Notes under the pieces: generated by a model
Told to the model about the DNA's origin: nothing
The model's input: only the letters and a program-made list of their open reading frames with translations
The model's database searches: none
Part shown: piece after piece, positions 12,201 to 23,906 of the stretch
How the letters are laid out: every line of letters starts with the position of its first letter
Position numbering within the stretch: the stretch's first letter is position 1
Translations under genes and position numbers: made by a program
From: Metellina segmentata
Taxonomy: Eukaryota > Arthropoda > Arachnida > Araneae > Tetragnathidae
Length of the DNA stretch: 64,000 bases
Reading direction: 5' to 3'
Assembly: GCA_947359465.1 (NCBI GenBank)
Contig: OX375873.1
Location: 40,024,437-40,088,436, forward strand

Positions 12201-14060
12201 GTGGATGCTTCATACCGGTTGGAAATTCATTTAGAACTACAAAAATATAAATTTTATTATTAAACAGTAGGACCTGAAACGAAGTTGTACGAACTAAGAA
12301 TTAGCTATAAAGCTATCCTTATCATCTCTATGCTGCCGAATGAAGTTTAACTTGTATAACCTATACAATAAATATTAAGACGATTGACTAAGCTGTTATT
12401 TTCACAATAATTCCGTGAAGTTAATTTTTAGTTTGTTGCTTCGGTTGAATTTTATTGCGCGTGGATGATATTTGGCCAAGCTGGACCAAGCAGCTTCAAG
12501 TAAATGGACAGAAGAAAGGAAAGCACCCAGCGAAGAGTCCAATCTATGCCACCTACAACTCGGAAGTTGCTTGCGAAGTGGAAAAAACCGCTAAACTACA
12601 GTGACCCCAACTTTTAAACATTCAATAAAAGGATATGAACCAAAAATTAGTTACTATTCTATCCATATCCTCTCTAAACTGACGCATCAAATGCAATTTG
12701 TACGGTTGGCCGATTGGCAGTTGTAATTTTCACAATAGTTTCACTGTGTATTTTTGAGTTTATTTACGTCAACTCGATCATTCAATGATTGAAATGTCAG
12801 CTATATCAGTTAAAATAGGATATTCACCCGATAAATCTAGTCACAAAGAATAATACACATGTATTCCTTTCATTCATTCCATTTTATGTTTTTTGGACCA
12901 TGCTAAAACGGGCGAAAAACTGCTGAACATTCTTCAGGTCCCTTAACGCAGTCTTTTATTTGTGTCTATGAAAGACCAGATGTGATGCGCTCATCCCCCA
13001 TTTATTGTTCCTTCCCCCCCTTAATGGACTCGGTAATGTGCAGCATCCTCCGAAATAGGCGAAAGAATAGCATCATAAACACGTCTAGCATTTATGTGTG
13101 GCCCATTCAACGCGTCTTGCCCATGTAAAACTGTTTTTTCTGCCTTATCATGCTTAATGCGGGGAAAACACGCTTGGGAAGAGTACGCCATCTTCCTACT
13201 TCAATCTCGTCCCACGCCCTATTTGTATTCTGTTTTCGTCTCTCGGGAATAGGTAAAATGGCATTGACAAATTGATTAAAAAATTATTTTAGCATTAAAT
13301 GTGATCCCTTGCCTAATCATTTTTGTTTCAAAAAGCGTTTGGTCGCGTAGTGGAAGTAAAATTGTGTATATTATCTTTTATTTTAAATAAGCTAAGAGGT
13401 ATTTTTTTACGGAAGTGGGTAAAATTATATTAATAATTAAAAAATGCTGGGGTTCTTTAGTCTCAAAGAAGTTTGAGCTTTTCGTATTAAAATCATTTGG
13501 TATGTACATGCTCGTTTTTGAAACGTTATTTTTTTTAACGTTATCATGCTATGGCGATGATGGGTTATTTATTTTATTAAATATCTTCAACTGCAATATT
13601 AAATATTTTAATGCTACTTTGGCATGAAAGGAATTATTTTAATGCTCGTTTCGTTAACCATCCATGCATTCATTTGATTCATTCTGTCGCATTGCCTATT
13701 TGTTAGTTATTGTCTAAAAGTCTTAAAACTACTACTAACGAAGATAAAAACATGATGATAGAACTAGTCATTCTATTTTGGTAGAACAAAATAAATCGTC
13801 GAACGCGCGCGAATCGTCTTCTGTAAGCAAACGGGAATAAAATAGCTCATGCATACCGAGAGGAAGAAAGTATAACAGTAATGGGAAAATATTATTGTGC
13901 TCGTGAATTTTGTCTTTTGACTAAATGCTTGTATCCAGAATGACTTTTTATTTGAGACTCGCATTGCATTTGTACTGTGTTGTCATTTTTATACTGCTCA
14001 TTATGTATAAAAAATGCAACTACCGATCATCATTATTTTTATATATTTTTTCTAATATTG
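12201..14060. other. Non-coding stretch, no gene seen
   Basis: No coding signal is seen. Near 12590-12610 the string CTACAGTGACCCC recalls the start of the tRNA-like element at 22730-22845 and may be a decayed copy. From 12890 to 13260 the sequence is less AT-rich and repeat-poor. Confidence 0.45.
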
Positions 14061-14062
14061 AA

Positions 14063-14092
<30 letters not shown>
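14061..14092. repeat. AT microsatellite
   Basis: An uninterrupted AT dinucleotide run. Confidence 0.95.
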
Positions 14093-14094
<2 letters not shown>

Positions 14095-14356
14095 CTCAAC
14101 GCTTATACAAAAAAGCCTTCATTCAGATAACGAAAATACTGTGGGAGATATTTAAAAATCTCTTTCAAAGAACATAATTTAACTCTCCATATATCTGCTA
14201 AATTCCTTTATCATGTCTAAGTGGGTTTTCACACTGCGAGTTGTTGTTGGCATAGGTTCGATTCTTGTAATTTAGCCTGGATGTATTTCTGTTTTGTGTC
14301 AGAAAAACTTACCTTGTGCGTATGTCCATTAATTGAAATTGCCTGTCTTGTGATTA

Positions 14357-14406
14357 GCGCAGATTGGTGAAATTCAGCCCTTGCGTCATAAAACCCAATC
14401 AACCAA
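14357..14406 (+). repeat. Copy of dispersed GGCCAAATATGGC motif
   Basis: Blocks GCGCAGATTGG, AGCCCTTGCG, TCATAAAACCC and AATCAACC follow in the order seen in other copies. Confidence 0.5.
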
Positions 14407-14674
14407 AACTAACTGGATTGTGTAGAAACATAAAAGCGGGCTATCCTTAAACGTATATTTGATACTGGCATGCCAGCACGGTGTTGCCCGTGACAGTTCT
14501 TTTCGTGTTATTCCTGATACTGAAAACATTAAAAAGGATAGCAATAATTCCAAGAAAGAGTCTCCACCCGACATGACACAGTCATGTCACCTCCTTCCTT
14601 CCAACTCACTGATTTTTGTGGAATGAATACGGCTCCAATGTGTTGGGAAACTGTTGTGTAGTTAACAGCCCCGA

Positions 14675-15138
14675 TTAAATTTTAAAATTTGGGCTTCGCA
14701 TAAAATTCGAACTATCTGAGGTATAGATCTGGTGTAAAATTATCCGAAGATTTTCAAATCCATTAAAGTTTCCACTTTATCTTTAACTATCAGGAAGGTA
14801 GAAACTTGGACTAAAGAATAAAAAAGAAATAAAACCGTCAGTCAAAATTTGTTTTGTTTTGCTGTAATCGTTTGTGCTCAGGAAATGAAAAAGGAAAATT
14901 TTTAAATTTGTAATCTCTTCACACTGATGAGATTAAAAAAAAAATATTAATAATAATAAATAAATGCCAATAAATTTATTAAAAAATGTTCTAGATTAAA
15001 TTTTAAAATTCGGGCTTCGCACGAAATTCGCATAAAATAAAGACTACCTGTGTGCCAAATTTCATTACAGTAAGTTCAATAGATTTGTCTGGACACCGCA
15101 TACACGCACACAGACACTTCTTTTTATAATAGTAGAGA
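14675..15138 (+). mobile_element. Probable RTE-like LINE 3' end
   Basis: The stretch GTGCCAAATTTCATTAC, then GTTCAATAG, then ACACGCACACAGACA, ending in ATAATAGTAGAGAT, has the order of the 3' untranslated end of RTE-type LINEs in arthropods, which finish in short AT-rich tandem repeats. A block GATTAAATTTTAAAATT, then GGGCTTCGCA, occurs at about 14675 and again at about 14995, so part of the region is duplicated. No reverse-transcriptase coding sequence remains. Confidence 0.45.
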
Positions 15139-15297
15139 TTACAATACGAATTTCATTTTTCTGCTACTGGACGCTTACTGGCGACCCCATTTTATCCCCG
15201 CTATTTAGAGAGTGATAAATGAGGAAACATTACATAGGAACATTTGAATTGTTTAAATACATTGTACAACATATTCTTGCAAATTTCTAAAATTTTT

Positions 15298-15600
15298 AAA
15301 GGTATGCTGGGGTCTAGCTGGAAGAGTAGCGGATCTGAAGGTTTTGATGCGAAACTCGATTCAAGCAAAGACTATTGTGTAACTGGGAGTTGGTGCAAGT
15401 TAAATCTGTCGTGGTCTCAAATGTCCTTACGTTGGCGTGGTGTGGAATTTTGGAGAGTGGGACGTCAGCTGGAGTTTTGATTCGTTAACTAACCGTGGTT
15501 TGAAATTACGAGATGTTGTCCTCGGATCTTTTTCTTCGGGATTGATTTCCAGACAGTCTCCATTAGCCCATTGTGTTACTCTTGTTTGCCGTTAATTCAA
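15298..15600 (+). mobile_element. SINE, type B head, diverged
   Basis: A degraded tRNA-like head (GTCTAGCTGGAAGAGTAG, then CTCGATTCAAGC) is followed by AAAGACTATTGTGTAACTGG, the junction typical of type B copies. The shared body follows: TGGTGCA, TTAAATCTGTCGTGG, CGTTGGCGTGG, GGAGAGTGGG, AACCGTGG, ATTACGAGATGTTGTCCTCG. It ends at a decayed TTAATTCAA tail. A 78-codon ORF across it is incidental. The level of change suggests an old insertion. Confidence 0.8.
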
Positions 15601-16679
15601 TCGTCTAACTGCATTAAAAAATTTTGAATTGTGACAAATTAACGAAATTGAATTTGAGAAGTTATAATTGTGGCACGAAACATTTTGTTAGTGTATTTTT
15701 TTCTAATATTACAGTGTTTGAAGTTGGTCCGTGTTGTTAGTTGTAAATATTTATTTTAAGTACCTTGTTTGATTAATGCCATCTCGCTTTGTTGACAAGA
15801 TATGCTTTGGTTTGTAAAACTAAATAAAACTATTTCTCTGAGGTCTGTCCGTGTTTAACAGCAATTGTGTTGATATTTGTAATAGGGTTTTATTGGTTAC
15901 GTTGTAAAACGTGTACTACAATTTTATTCAAATAAAAGCTATAGAGACAGAAACCGAAGCATTTTGGGTGTACTTCTTGGATAATCCTAAAAAAGTATTG
16001 TCAAATGTGTATGTGGGGAATCCATCTTATATTTATCTCAGTTTTACTACTAAAGAAATTCAAATTAGATTTTTAAAGACATTTCTTTTTGTGTGAAAAT
16101 AAACTGTTTTATTCCTTTTTGCGATTAAAATGCAGTTATTCGTCTCTAGAATACAAATCCGTCTTCGTGTTTAGAAATTTTTTTTATAATTTGTTACGTT
16201 ACAAAATAAATTCTATCAACCTATTGAATGAGATAAATAATCATGCATCCTCTTATAATATTGACAAAAATGTTATGTTTCAAGAAACTTTTTTCATCCA
16301 AAAATTACTTGAAGAAATCACGCTATAGCCCAATTTATCAAAATGTTCAATAATCTACTCTAACCTTTTACGTTTTCTTTGAAGAAGGGGAGAAACATTT
16401 TAGTAATTTTAATGACTTTAACATTTTGAAACTAAGAATCTAATTTGTTTTCCTCTACATATTCCTCGATCGAGATTTTCCATTTTGTCGTAATTTTTAT
16501 TCCGGATAATTATTAGTTTCGTATTTATATGATGTGTGCGCAGTTTATTTATATAATTGCTATGTTCTTTTCTTATTGTTGCACGTTCTGTTTTCATCAT
16601 CTTTCTTCACTGTCTGTTTTGCAAAATCAGACAGTTTACAGAAATGCACAAAATGTAGATCTTCCGCCGTTCTTCGTAA
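15601..16679. other. AT-rich non-coding stretch, no gene seen
   Basis: Only short AT-rich open frames (up to 79 codons) occur and none has a recognisable motif. Confidence 0.55.
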
Positions 16680-17480
16680 CTATAACCCAAGACGAATCTA
16701 AATTCGGATGGTCGTAGTTTGCCCTATCCATATAGCTATGGCTAATAGCAAATCAACTTTGTGAATAAAAAACGCGATCACATATTCTGACAGTTCACAT
16801 TTCTGTATTGATAGATTAAAATTTTGCCACTTTTCATTCCCCAAAAATGATTCAAAGCACCCAAAATTCATTAAAACTTTAAATAAAAAAATGCGACTGG
16901 GGATGTTCTGCCCTCGAAGCGCCCACTTCATAACTATAACTGCAGACGATTTAAAACTCGGGTAAGAGATTTAAAAATCAGGTCAGCTACAAGATTTTTC
17001 CAGTTGGCTAAGGTCTTGTAAATTAAATAATCCTTTTTATGAATGAAAAACGCAACCACTAATTCTCATATTTTACGACATTTTTAGTGTTAAAGTCGAA
17101 GATAAAAAATTCGTCGGTCTTCTTTGCACTATAAACGATTCCTAGCACCCTAAACATAGAAAAACTTCAAATAAATAAAATACGGATGTGCGTATAGCGC
17201 TCCAAGCGGCCATTGTAGCTACAACCACCGGCCACCGAAAAGAAATTCAGAAAGCCGCAACAAGAATATTCCAGTTAGCTATGTCCGGGTGTATAAACTA
17301 AATAATCCCTTTTATGAATAAAAAAAACCGCAACAACCTATCCTGATAATTCGGGATATTTTTTTAGTATTAAAATATTAGGCTCGAATTTCGCCATTCT
17401 CCATAACGGTTCGCCGCCCCCTAAATGCAGAATAACATTTTTCAAAAACTTTACAACGTGCGCTATTATACATAAAAGCC
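16680..17480. repeat. Degenerate tandem repeat, ~276-bp period
   Basis: Blocks such as TATGAATAAAAAACGC followed by AACCAC recur at about 16761, 17039 and 17314. Each is followed by a diverged GATAATTC or TATTTTACGAC block, then a CATTCCCCAAA or CACTATAAACG block and an AAATGCGAC or ATACGGATG block. Three diverged units are visible. Confidence 0.6.
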
Positions 17481-17871
17481 CAGCGATGGTGGTCCACGGA
17501 CTGGCGCTTCCAGTTATTCGATTTTACGAGGGAATTTCCAGCAGCACCCCGGCCTTTTTTATGGAAAACGAGCGATGAAAGATTGCTACAATCCCCTACA
17601 CAAATTCATAGCTTTCGGATAACCCCGGTGCTGAAATTTCGCTCGCTAAGCGCGTTCCTCTCTCCGCAAGAGAAAATATTTCTCCAAGGGCCGGAGAGCA
17701 AAAAAAGGGGAATCGCATATACCCTCAAAATGAATTCCCTTTAACTTAAGAGTGCCAAACCGTTATTGCGCTATTCGGATGGGAAATATCCGCTTTTCTC
17801 ACTCCATTTCGGCTTTTATGTAGCTCCGGATTTGTTTCGGCTCCCCGAATATAGATCTGATATTGTATTTC
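17481..17871. other. GC-richer repeat-poor island
   Basis: Open frames overlap on both strands here and none looks like a known protein. CpG and homopurine runs are frequent. It runs into the duplicated block at 17872. Confidence 0.4.
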
Positions 17872-18170
17872 TCCCGAGCCGGGATCCTTCAGCCGAAATG
17901 CAAATGCTCTTTTTGGAGGGGTGTTTCTTCTTTCCTCTCCCAATTTTCCGATTACCTGGAGGAATGCGGTCGGGATTCGTCACTTTTCCAACTCTCTGGG
18001 CTCTATAAAATGTCGAGGAGATTGACAACTTGTTCCTTGAGGGTACGGCGTCGTTTTGTTCGGAGGGCGGGGGAATGGCTACGTGGGAATGATCTCGTTT
18101 GTGCAAATAGTCCCTCTTGCCATTTTATGTCCGACAGCGGTTTCTGAGACGAGTGAGGGCTTTGGAAGAA
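17872..18170 (+). repeat. Direct duplication, copy 1
   Basis: GGATCCTTCAGC, AATGCAA, CTCTCCCAATTTTCCGATT, TGGAGGAATGC, CAATAAAAT-like and CATTTTATGTCC blocks recur in order at 18590-18880. Spacing inside the two copies is close, so the block was duplicated as a unit of about 290 bp. Short open frames differ between the copies, which argues against selection on protein. Confidence 0.8.
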
Positions 18171-18589
18171 TTGGATGAATAACTCTACTAGGGGGTTGTC
18201 GACGACTCTTCTGAACTTTGCTGTTTTGGTTTTCGGAGTTGTTTAATTTCTTTATGCGTGTCGCTCTAAGCTGAAATTACTATTCAGAATAAGGTGTCGT
18301 TGAATGGTTTGACCGTTCAACAAAACTTTATTCTGGATACTTTTTGCTGATATTTTGTGAACGTAGATTTCTTCTACATGTGATGCTGTCTCCATAGCTC
18401 AGGCCACTGGCAAATGTGCTAAAATCTTCGTTTAAAGCTTTGGATGTACGTTTGTTTGCCTTTTTCTTTTACTATTTCTGATTCTAAACTCGTATCATGA
18501 ATCGAAGTGAGTCAATCGGGCTTTTCTGAAAATTCAAAAGTGGTGATCATTGATGAGATTGTTACTTGAGTTAGAGTTTCAACTGCTAT

Positions 18590-18880
18590 CGAGTCAGGAT
18601 CCTTCAGCTTAAATGCAAGAGCTCTACATAGAGAGGTATCTTTTTCTTAGCTCTCAATTTTCCGATTTCCTAGAGGAATGCAGTCGGAATTCTCCACTTT
18701 TCTCACTCTGGAAGTTCAATAAAATACTGGGAAGAATCGACAATTTTATCATGTAGGGAGAGTGTGTGAATAATTTCGTGAGAATGATTTCATTTGTGCA
18801 AATATTAGATACTATCATTTTATGTCCAATAGCGGTTTTTGGAAAGCGTATGCTGTGAAAGAATTGGAGTGTTGGATTCC
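18590..18880 (+). repeat. Direct duplication, copy 2
   Basis: This is the partner of 17872-18170, more AT-rich and more diverged. The end block reads ATTTTATGTCCAATAGCGG against ATTTTATGTCCGACAGCGG in copy 1. Confidence 0.8.
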
Positions 18881-19379
18881 CATTCCGTTTTTCCCACTGA
18901 CTTTAAAATCGCTTGGGTTAGGAAAATACGTATGGCTACCAAAACAGGAATTTAAGTCAATTGAGATGCTACACATGAAATATCACAGTTGAGTTCATCA
19001 CTCGAAAAGAACCGGAGCTCTTATTTTGAATCTATTAATTTTCTGAATCTGCAATGGATGCAGCCTGTGATCCTGTAGCGTTGGATTCCAGTCTAGACTG
19101 TCGGTCTGGTTGGCAAGAGAGATATCACGAGGCGAAAACGACGTCCCAGACGGCCGAAAATACATTACAGCCCACTTCGATTCGATCCTCGCTGCGGAAA
19201 TGGAGCTTTCGATATGAAACACGCTCCACCCCTTCCCTTATTCCTTTGCCCAAATATTTTTATCCCCCTTCCGCCTCTCCTGGTCCAGGGATGCGGGAAG
19301 GGGAGGGGGCGTTTCAATATTTGGCGACGGCAATTAACGGCTTTTATCATCCCACTGCGGTTTATCTCCGAAACGAAGT
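18881..19379. other. Non-coding, GC-richer toward the 3' side
   Basis: No gene is seen. The 126- and 125-codon open frames that begin here run into the tandem array that follows and look incidental. Confidence 0.45.
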
Positions 19380-20170
19380 TTCAGTTTGCCCTGCGTTTCC
19401 CTTTCCCGAAAGCTTTAAACAAGGGACCGGGTAGAAGGTTGCGCCTTTTGTTTCCCAGCTTTAGGAATTTCGTATTTTTTATTGCGGGGGACTCGCTTGG
19501 TGGCTGGTTGGGTTTCTGTACCGTAAAGGTCATGTCTCGCCAGTTTGCCCCGCTTTTCCGTAAAGCTCAACCAACCCAGGGAATCGGGTAGGTTGAGTTC
19601 TCAGTGGCCAAAATCCATTTTTCAATAATTTGTCCTGCGTTTCACTTTTCCAAAAACTTACACCCAGGAATAGGGTTAGTTGGGATTCTGTGGCCTAAGG
19701 CCATATTTCGCCAGTTTGTCCCGCTTTTCCTTCTTCCGAAAGTTGAAACCCAGGGACCGGGTAGAAGGTTGCGCCTTTTGTTTTTCAACTTTGAATTTTG
19801 TATTTTTTTTTATTGCGGGGACTCGATTGTGGCTGGTTGCGTATCTACCGCAATGGTCATGTATCGCCAGTTTATCCCCCCCCCCTCTTTTCCGTTAAGG
19901 TCAACCAACCCAGGGATCGGGTAAATTGAGTTTTCTGTGACCAAATACCATATTTCGGCAGTTTGTCCCACGTTTCAGTTTTCTAAACACTTGATCTCAG
20001 GAATCGGGTTACTTGGGTTTCTGTGGCCAAAGGCCATATTTCGCCAATTTGTTCCGCGTTTCCCTTTTCCGAAAGCTTAAACCCAGGGACCGGTTAGAAG
20101 GTGGCGCTTTTTGTTTTCCAGCCCTTGGCATTCTGCGTTTTGTATTGCGGGGAACATGGACGTGCTTCTA
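19380..20170. repeat. Tandem array, ~331-bp higher-order unit
   Basis: AGGGACCGGGTAGAAGGTTG recurs, with one changed base in the last copy, at 19422, 19752 and 20085 (330 and 333 bp apart). Inside the unit a shorter block of about 80-90 bp built on GCCAGTTTGTCCCGC, TTTCC and AACCCAGGGA recurs with changes, so the array has two levels of periodicity. The Tc1 element at 20171-21670 interrupts its third unit. Confidence 0.85.
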
Positions 20171-21670
20171 CACTGATGTCCAAAATTGAGGTTACAAACA
20201 TAAAATATGAGAGAACTGGATAAACATTCAGTTCATTGCAACGAAATTTGGCACAGAGATATATTATCATGAGAGAAACCACATAGAGAGCATAACAATA
20301 TGAAAAAGAGTTGAATTGTTAGTTAAGATACAGGTTATATCAAAAACGGTCAAATCATAATGCATTTATCTCGGGATGGGTACATCTAATATGGAGTGTG
20401 GCCACCGTGTACTGCTATACAAGCCTCACAACTAGACCTCATACTGTTAATGAGGGTGTCGAGATATGCTTGCGGCGATAAATCCCATTCCTCTAAAAGC
20501 ACTCCTTTAAACGCCTGGATGGTCCTGGAAAGGGGGCAACGTCGTGCAATGGCTCTTCCTAAACCATCCCAAACATGTTCTATAGGATTGAGATCCGGAA
20601 ACTTCGCGGGCCAGTTCGTACGGCGAATAATCCTCTTCAAGAAAAGCATCAACAATGTGATATCTGTGTGGACGCGCATTATCGTCCATAAAAAAGAAGT
20701 CCGGGTCTGAAGCACCCCGGAACTACCTCACATAGGGTTCAAGGACCTCATCCCTATAGAGCTGTGCGTTAACACTACCCTTATCAAAGACGTGCAGCGG
20801 TGTACGACTGCCCAACATGATGCCGCCCCAGACAGGGATTCCTCTGCCTAATTGGTCGATTTCCCTTACGTTGGAGGGATGATGGCGAGCTCCACCTTCT
20901 CTTCAGATAAAGACTCACCGAGAATCACTATGTGTGCTGAATCTCGACTCATCAGTGAAAAGAACACGCCCCCATTCTTGGTGTATCCAAGAATGGTGTG
21001 TTCGGCTCCAGGACAATCGGGCTCTCCTATGTAATGCGCTCAAAGGTAGACACACCACTGGACGCCGGGTGTAAAGGGTCTGCTCTGCTAGACGTTTCTA
21101 TACTGTTTGCCTGGAAATTCTTTTTCTAGACGCAGCAGCTATGTCACGAGAAAGCTCTATAGCCGTTGTCTGCCTATGCCATCGTGCATTTAATGCTAAG
21201 TAGCGATCCTGTGCAGGTGTCGTCGCTCTTGAGCGGCCTTGGCCGGGCTTCCTGGTGATTGTACCACTTGTTTGGAATTGATTACACAACCTGGATACCA
21301 CTTTTGGTGCCACTTATAGCCATCGAGTCACCTCTGCTTGAGACTGCCCAACTTCAAGCCTGCCGATGGCTCTCCGTCTCATTGAATCATCTAAACGATG
21401 ATGAGAACTCATTCTCACTGTATACAGTCAAACTTGTGGGTTTAACGCAATAATCACAACACTGCAAGAGAAATTCCCAGATGCTCAAACGGTGAAATTC
21501 CACGTTGTTCAACAAAACTAACGCCAAACACCATTTATTCCAAATTGGAGGCTAATATTGTGCTACCCGTTCTTCAAAATATATTAAATACAAATTTCTT
21601 TAAATTTCCTGGTAGCAATTTTGAATTATTTTGAAAAACGTGTTTGTGACCTTAATTTTGGACACCAGTG
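20171..21670 (-). mobile_element. Tc1-like transposon, ~1.5 kb, inactive
   Basis: Inverted terminal repeats begin CACTGATGTCCAAAATTGAG on the left and, reversed from the right end, CACTGGTGTCCAAAATTAAG. They match over at least 25 bp and are flanked by TA on both sides, the Tc1/mariner target duplication. The length is full for a Tc1 element. The transposase on the minus strand is broken. The element lies inside the 331-bp tandem array, which resumes at 21673. Confidence 0.95.
20386..21382 (-). pseudogene. Tc1 transposase, DDE type, frameshifted
   Basis: In life this enzyme cuts and rejoins the element's ends in the nucleus, inserting at TA. Reading the minus strand from ATG at 21382, the N-terminal helix-turn-helix is visible (MRRRAIGRLEVGQSQAEV), but a TAA interrupts it soon after TRWL. 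The frame continues with APKVVSRLCNQF, an arginine-rich GRP-like stretch (RKPGQGRSRATT) and ISRQTVYRRL. The first catalytic aspartate is in LFTDESRF near 20935-20960, followed at once by a stop. The second is in MDDNARPHR near 20665-20689. The third acidic residue lies in FPDLNPIEHVWD, which is in a different frame from the second, so there is at least one frameshift near 20640. It ends at TAG, 20386-20388. Family membership is clear; the copy cannot make an intact enzyme. Confidence 0.93.
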
Positions 21671-21672
21671 TA

Positions 21673-21725
21673 GTTGATTGGGTTTCTGTGTATATGCCAT
21701 ATTTCGCCAGGCTACGCCAAACAGT
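21673..21725. repeat. Continuation of the 331-bp array
   Basis: Directly after the Tc1 element, TTGATTGGGTTTCTGTG and GCCATATTTCGCCAG match the array's expected next blocks (GGTTGGGTTTCTGT and CATGTCTCGCCAG at 19503-19545). This shows the transposon landed inside a unit. Confidence 0.75.
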
Positions 21726-22729
21726 TTTCAGTGCCATGTAAGTGAACATGCACACATATGGTAAGTTTTCTGGGATAGATCTGCCTAAAAAAGTTCGGAT
21801 ATAGCACCACAACACCATTGGTGACGACGCATGAAGAAATTGCTAGCTTTAAATTATGTAGAACAGAAAGACCTTTTGGATATTTACAACTGGTCGCGCA
21901 TCAAAGCGATGAAATATGATTGACCCTTATTGTCACAACTGTCAGAGTGACAGCATGGCTAGTCTTGACCACTTACTGCCTGGAGTACTCTCTTAGCATC
22001 GTTGGATTGGATTATAGTTTGGGGTTTTATGGCGCAAGATTCCGTAGTATCGTGGGAGGACATTCATGTTCATCCGAGGCTTCTTTTGGACATTTTTCGT
22101 AGGAATGACGTCATGTAAAAGCTCAAAAGCCTTAAATTCCTTATTCTAAATCTTGAAAAGACTAAACTGCCTTTTCCCCAGAGAACTGTAAAATTGCAGC
22201 AGGGCGATGTCCTTAATACCACTCACACACAAAAGACCTTCAAGCTATATTGTTTGAAACATTTGCCTTTCTAAAAAGTTAACCCACAACTCGATGGTAG
22301 TAGTTGTAGACAGTTCTCTTTTACCAATTTTTCGTATATGTTGTAGCAGCAAGTGGAGACAACTTGGAGCTAAAACATATAAACAATTTCAGTCCCCCAG
22401 AAAAGAATTCATAGCTTAGGTCTGTTGCACTGACTCCTATATTAAAAGTTTTCACTAGTTTAATTCTAATTAAAAATTTGATTTTTAAATGACACCGAGG
22501 CTATAAAATTTCTAAATTTGAAAATTCCACTGAATAATAGATTTTTTATTGCTGAAAATTTTGCTCGTTCTCACTTTATATTAACAGTTAAAAGTCCTGT
22601 CGCATCTTAACCCTTAGAACTTTGCGATACACTAAATCCTCATTACATTGCCTCATTACTTCTTGAGTAACACAAAGCCAATTTTGCCAAGCCGCCGAAC
22701 AAAACTAAATTGACATGCACAGACAATGA
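21726..22729. other. Non-coding stretch, no gene seen
   Basis: No gene is seen. A minus-strand copy of the dispersed motif lies at about 22005-22042. Confidence 0.5.
22005..22042 (-). repeat. Copy of dispersed GGCCAAATATGGC motif, minus
   Basis: On the minus strand the sequence reads TTGCGCCATAAAACCCCAAA then ATCCAATCC, the 3' half of the motif. It is one of only two copies found in this orientation. Confidence 0.5.
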
Positions 22730-22845
22730 AAGTTTTACTAACACATAAGAAAGAAATGCACCCATGAGTGGACTTGAACCTGCGTAGTCCACAATTTGAG
22801 GGTTACTAGGGCATTGGACACCACTAAGCTACAGTGACCCCTCCC
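22730..22845 (-). mobile_element. tRNA-derived SINE head (type E)
   Basis: On the minus strand GTCACTGTAGCTTAGTGG carries an A-box-like D arm and GCAGGTTCAAGTCCACTC carries a perfect B-box (GGTTCAAGTCC). The spacing and the lack of matching acceptor ends fit a SINE head rather than a tRNA gene. The body downstream (TGGGTGCATTTCTTTCTTAT) is short and undefined. Confidence 0.6.
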
Positions 22846-23073
22846 ACAAGCCCCTGAATCTTTTTTTTTTCAAAAAGTAAATTTTTCTGGATTTGTCGGC
22901 AGAAAGACTCGCGCGATATACCTAGAAAAGCGATATATCCTGGGACCACTGTGCTGCCTTCTTGACTAGTATGTGGTTATGCAGATTGTACAAAACATTT
23001 TAATTAAATGTTATTCCCAGCTTCGAGAGGTACCGTAGCGGTCTATCCCTTTCAATTTTATCCTCACATTTTT

Positions 23074-23128
23074 ATGTCGCCAATAGCCCGCTATATTGCT
23101 CTAGTTCGACGTTAATTACCTACCTGGC
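23074..23128 (+). mobile_element. SINE 3'-tail fragment
   Basis: GTCGCCAATAGCCCG, then TTGCTCTAGTTCGACGTTAA, then TTACCTACC is the 3' end of the main SINE family with its ACC-rich terminal repeat. No body is recognisable upstream. Confidence 0.75.
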
Positions 23129-23129
23129 A

Positions 23130-23906
23130 TTTTTTTATGCTTTGAGTCTTCTTTTCACTCCTGTTAAATTTGCATTTTATATTTGGTTGTTTAAGTTTAC
23201 GCTTCTCTGTTTAAGAAACACTTAGAATTAGATATATACATTGTTTGCCGCAGATTGTCCAGATCTTGCCCTTGCGCAGGACTGCCGCAGTCTACTAAAA
23301 AGTACCTTTTACTACTATTTTTCAACCTTGGCGACTTTAGAGCAAAATCGTCGCAAAACCTCCTATTTTTGAAATTTTGGCGAATGTATTTTGTAAATTC
23401 ACCCATGTTTAATCCAAAAGTTAGCCTCTACTTGTAGCCAACGGAAAAAATACTAGTATATCTGTACATATTTTACTAATTTTTCTTTAGGGAGATCATT
23501 TTCCAAGGGATCCCATTTTCAAAATTTTAGCACCCGTCTGAGGCAATAATGAGATGAATACATCAGAACCTAGTTGCTAGATTCTCATGAAAAATTTATC
23601 AAGAAAATAGTTTGCATTTTAATTTTAAAATTTAAATGTCTTAGCGAGACTTAACGTGTTTCATGCTTAATAAACAAATTTTGTGCTTTAACCTATTTGT
23701 TTTGTATTTGAGTCCCTCAATATCCTACTAAAATAGGGTTTAAGAAAGACTTTTTTGCTACTGTTTTAAAATACATGCTACTAATACTACCAAAAGTCTC
23801 CATAGCTCTTGCTTTTTTCCACCTCTTTCGGATCAGATTGTCTGCTTCTGTGCTCTTTTGGAGCGTGTGAATTGGATGTCTAAGTGTTTCAATTACTCTA
23901 TATATA
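23130..23906. other. Non-coding stretch, no gene seen
   Basis: No gene or clear repeat is seen. Confidence 0.5.

Noticed and set aside
14215..14280. Possible tRNA-like sequence with GGTTCGATTCT
   Set aside because: Only the B-box-like word is present. No A-box at the right distance and no body or tail could be defined.
19054..19924. Overlapping frames of 126, 125 and 106 codons
   Set aside because: They cross the 331-bp tandem array, and repeated residues come from the DNA repeat. No family is recognisable.
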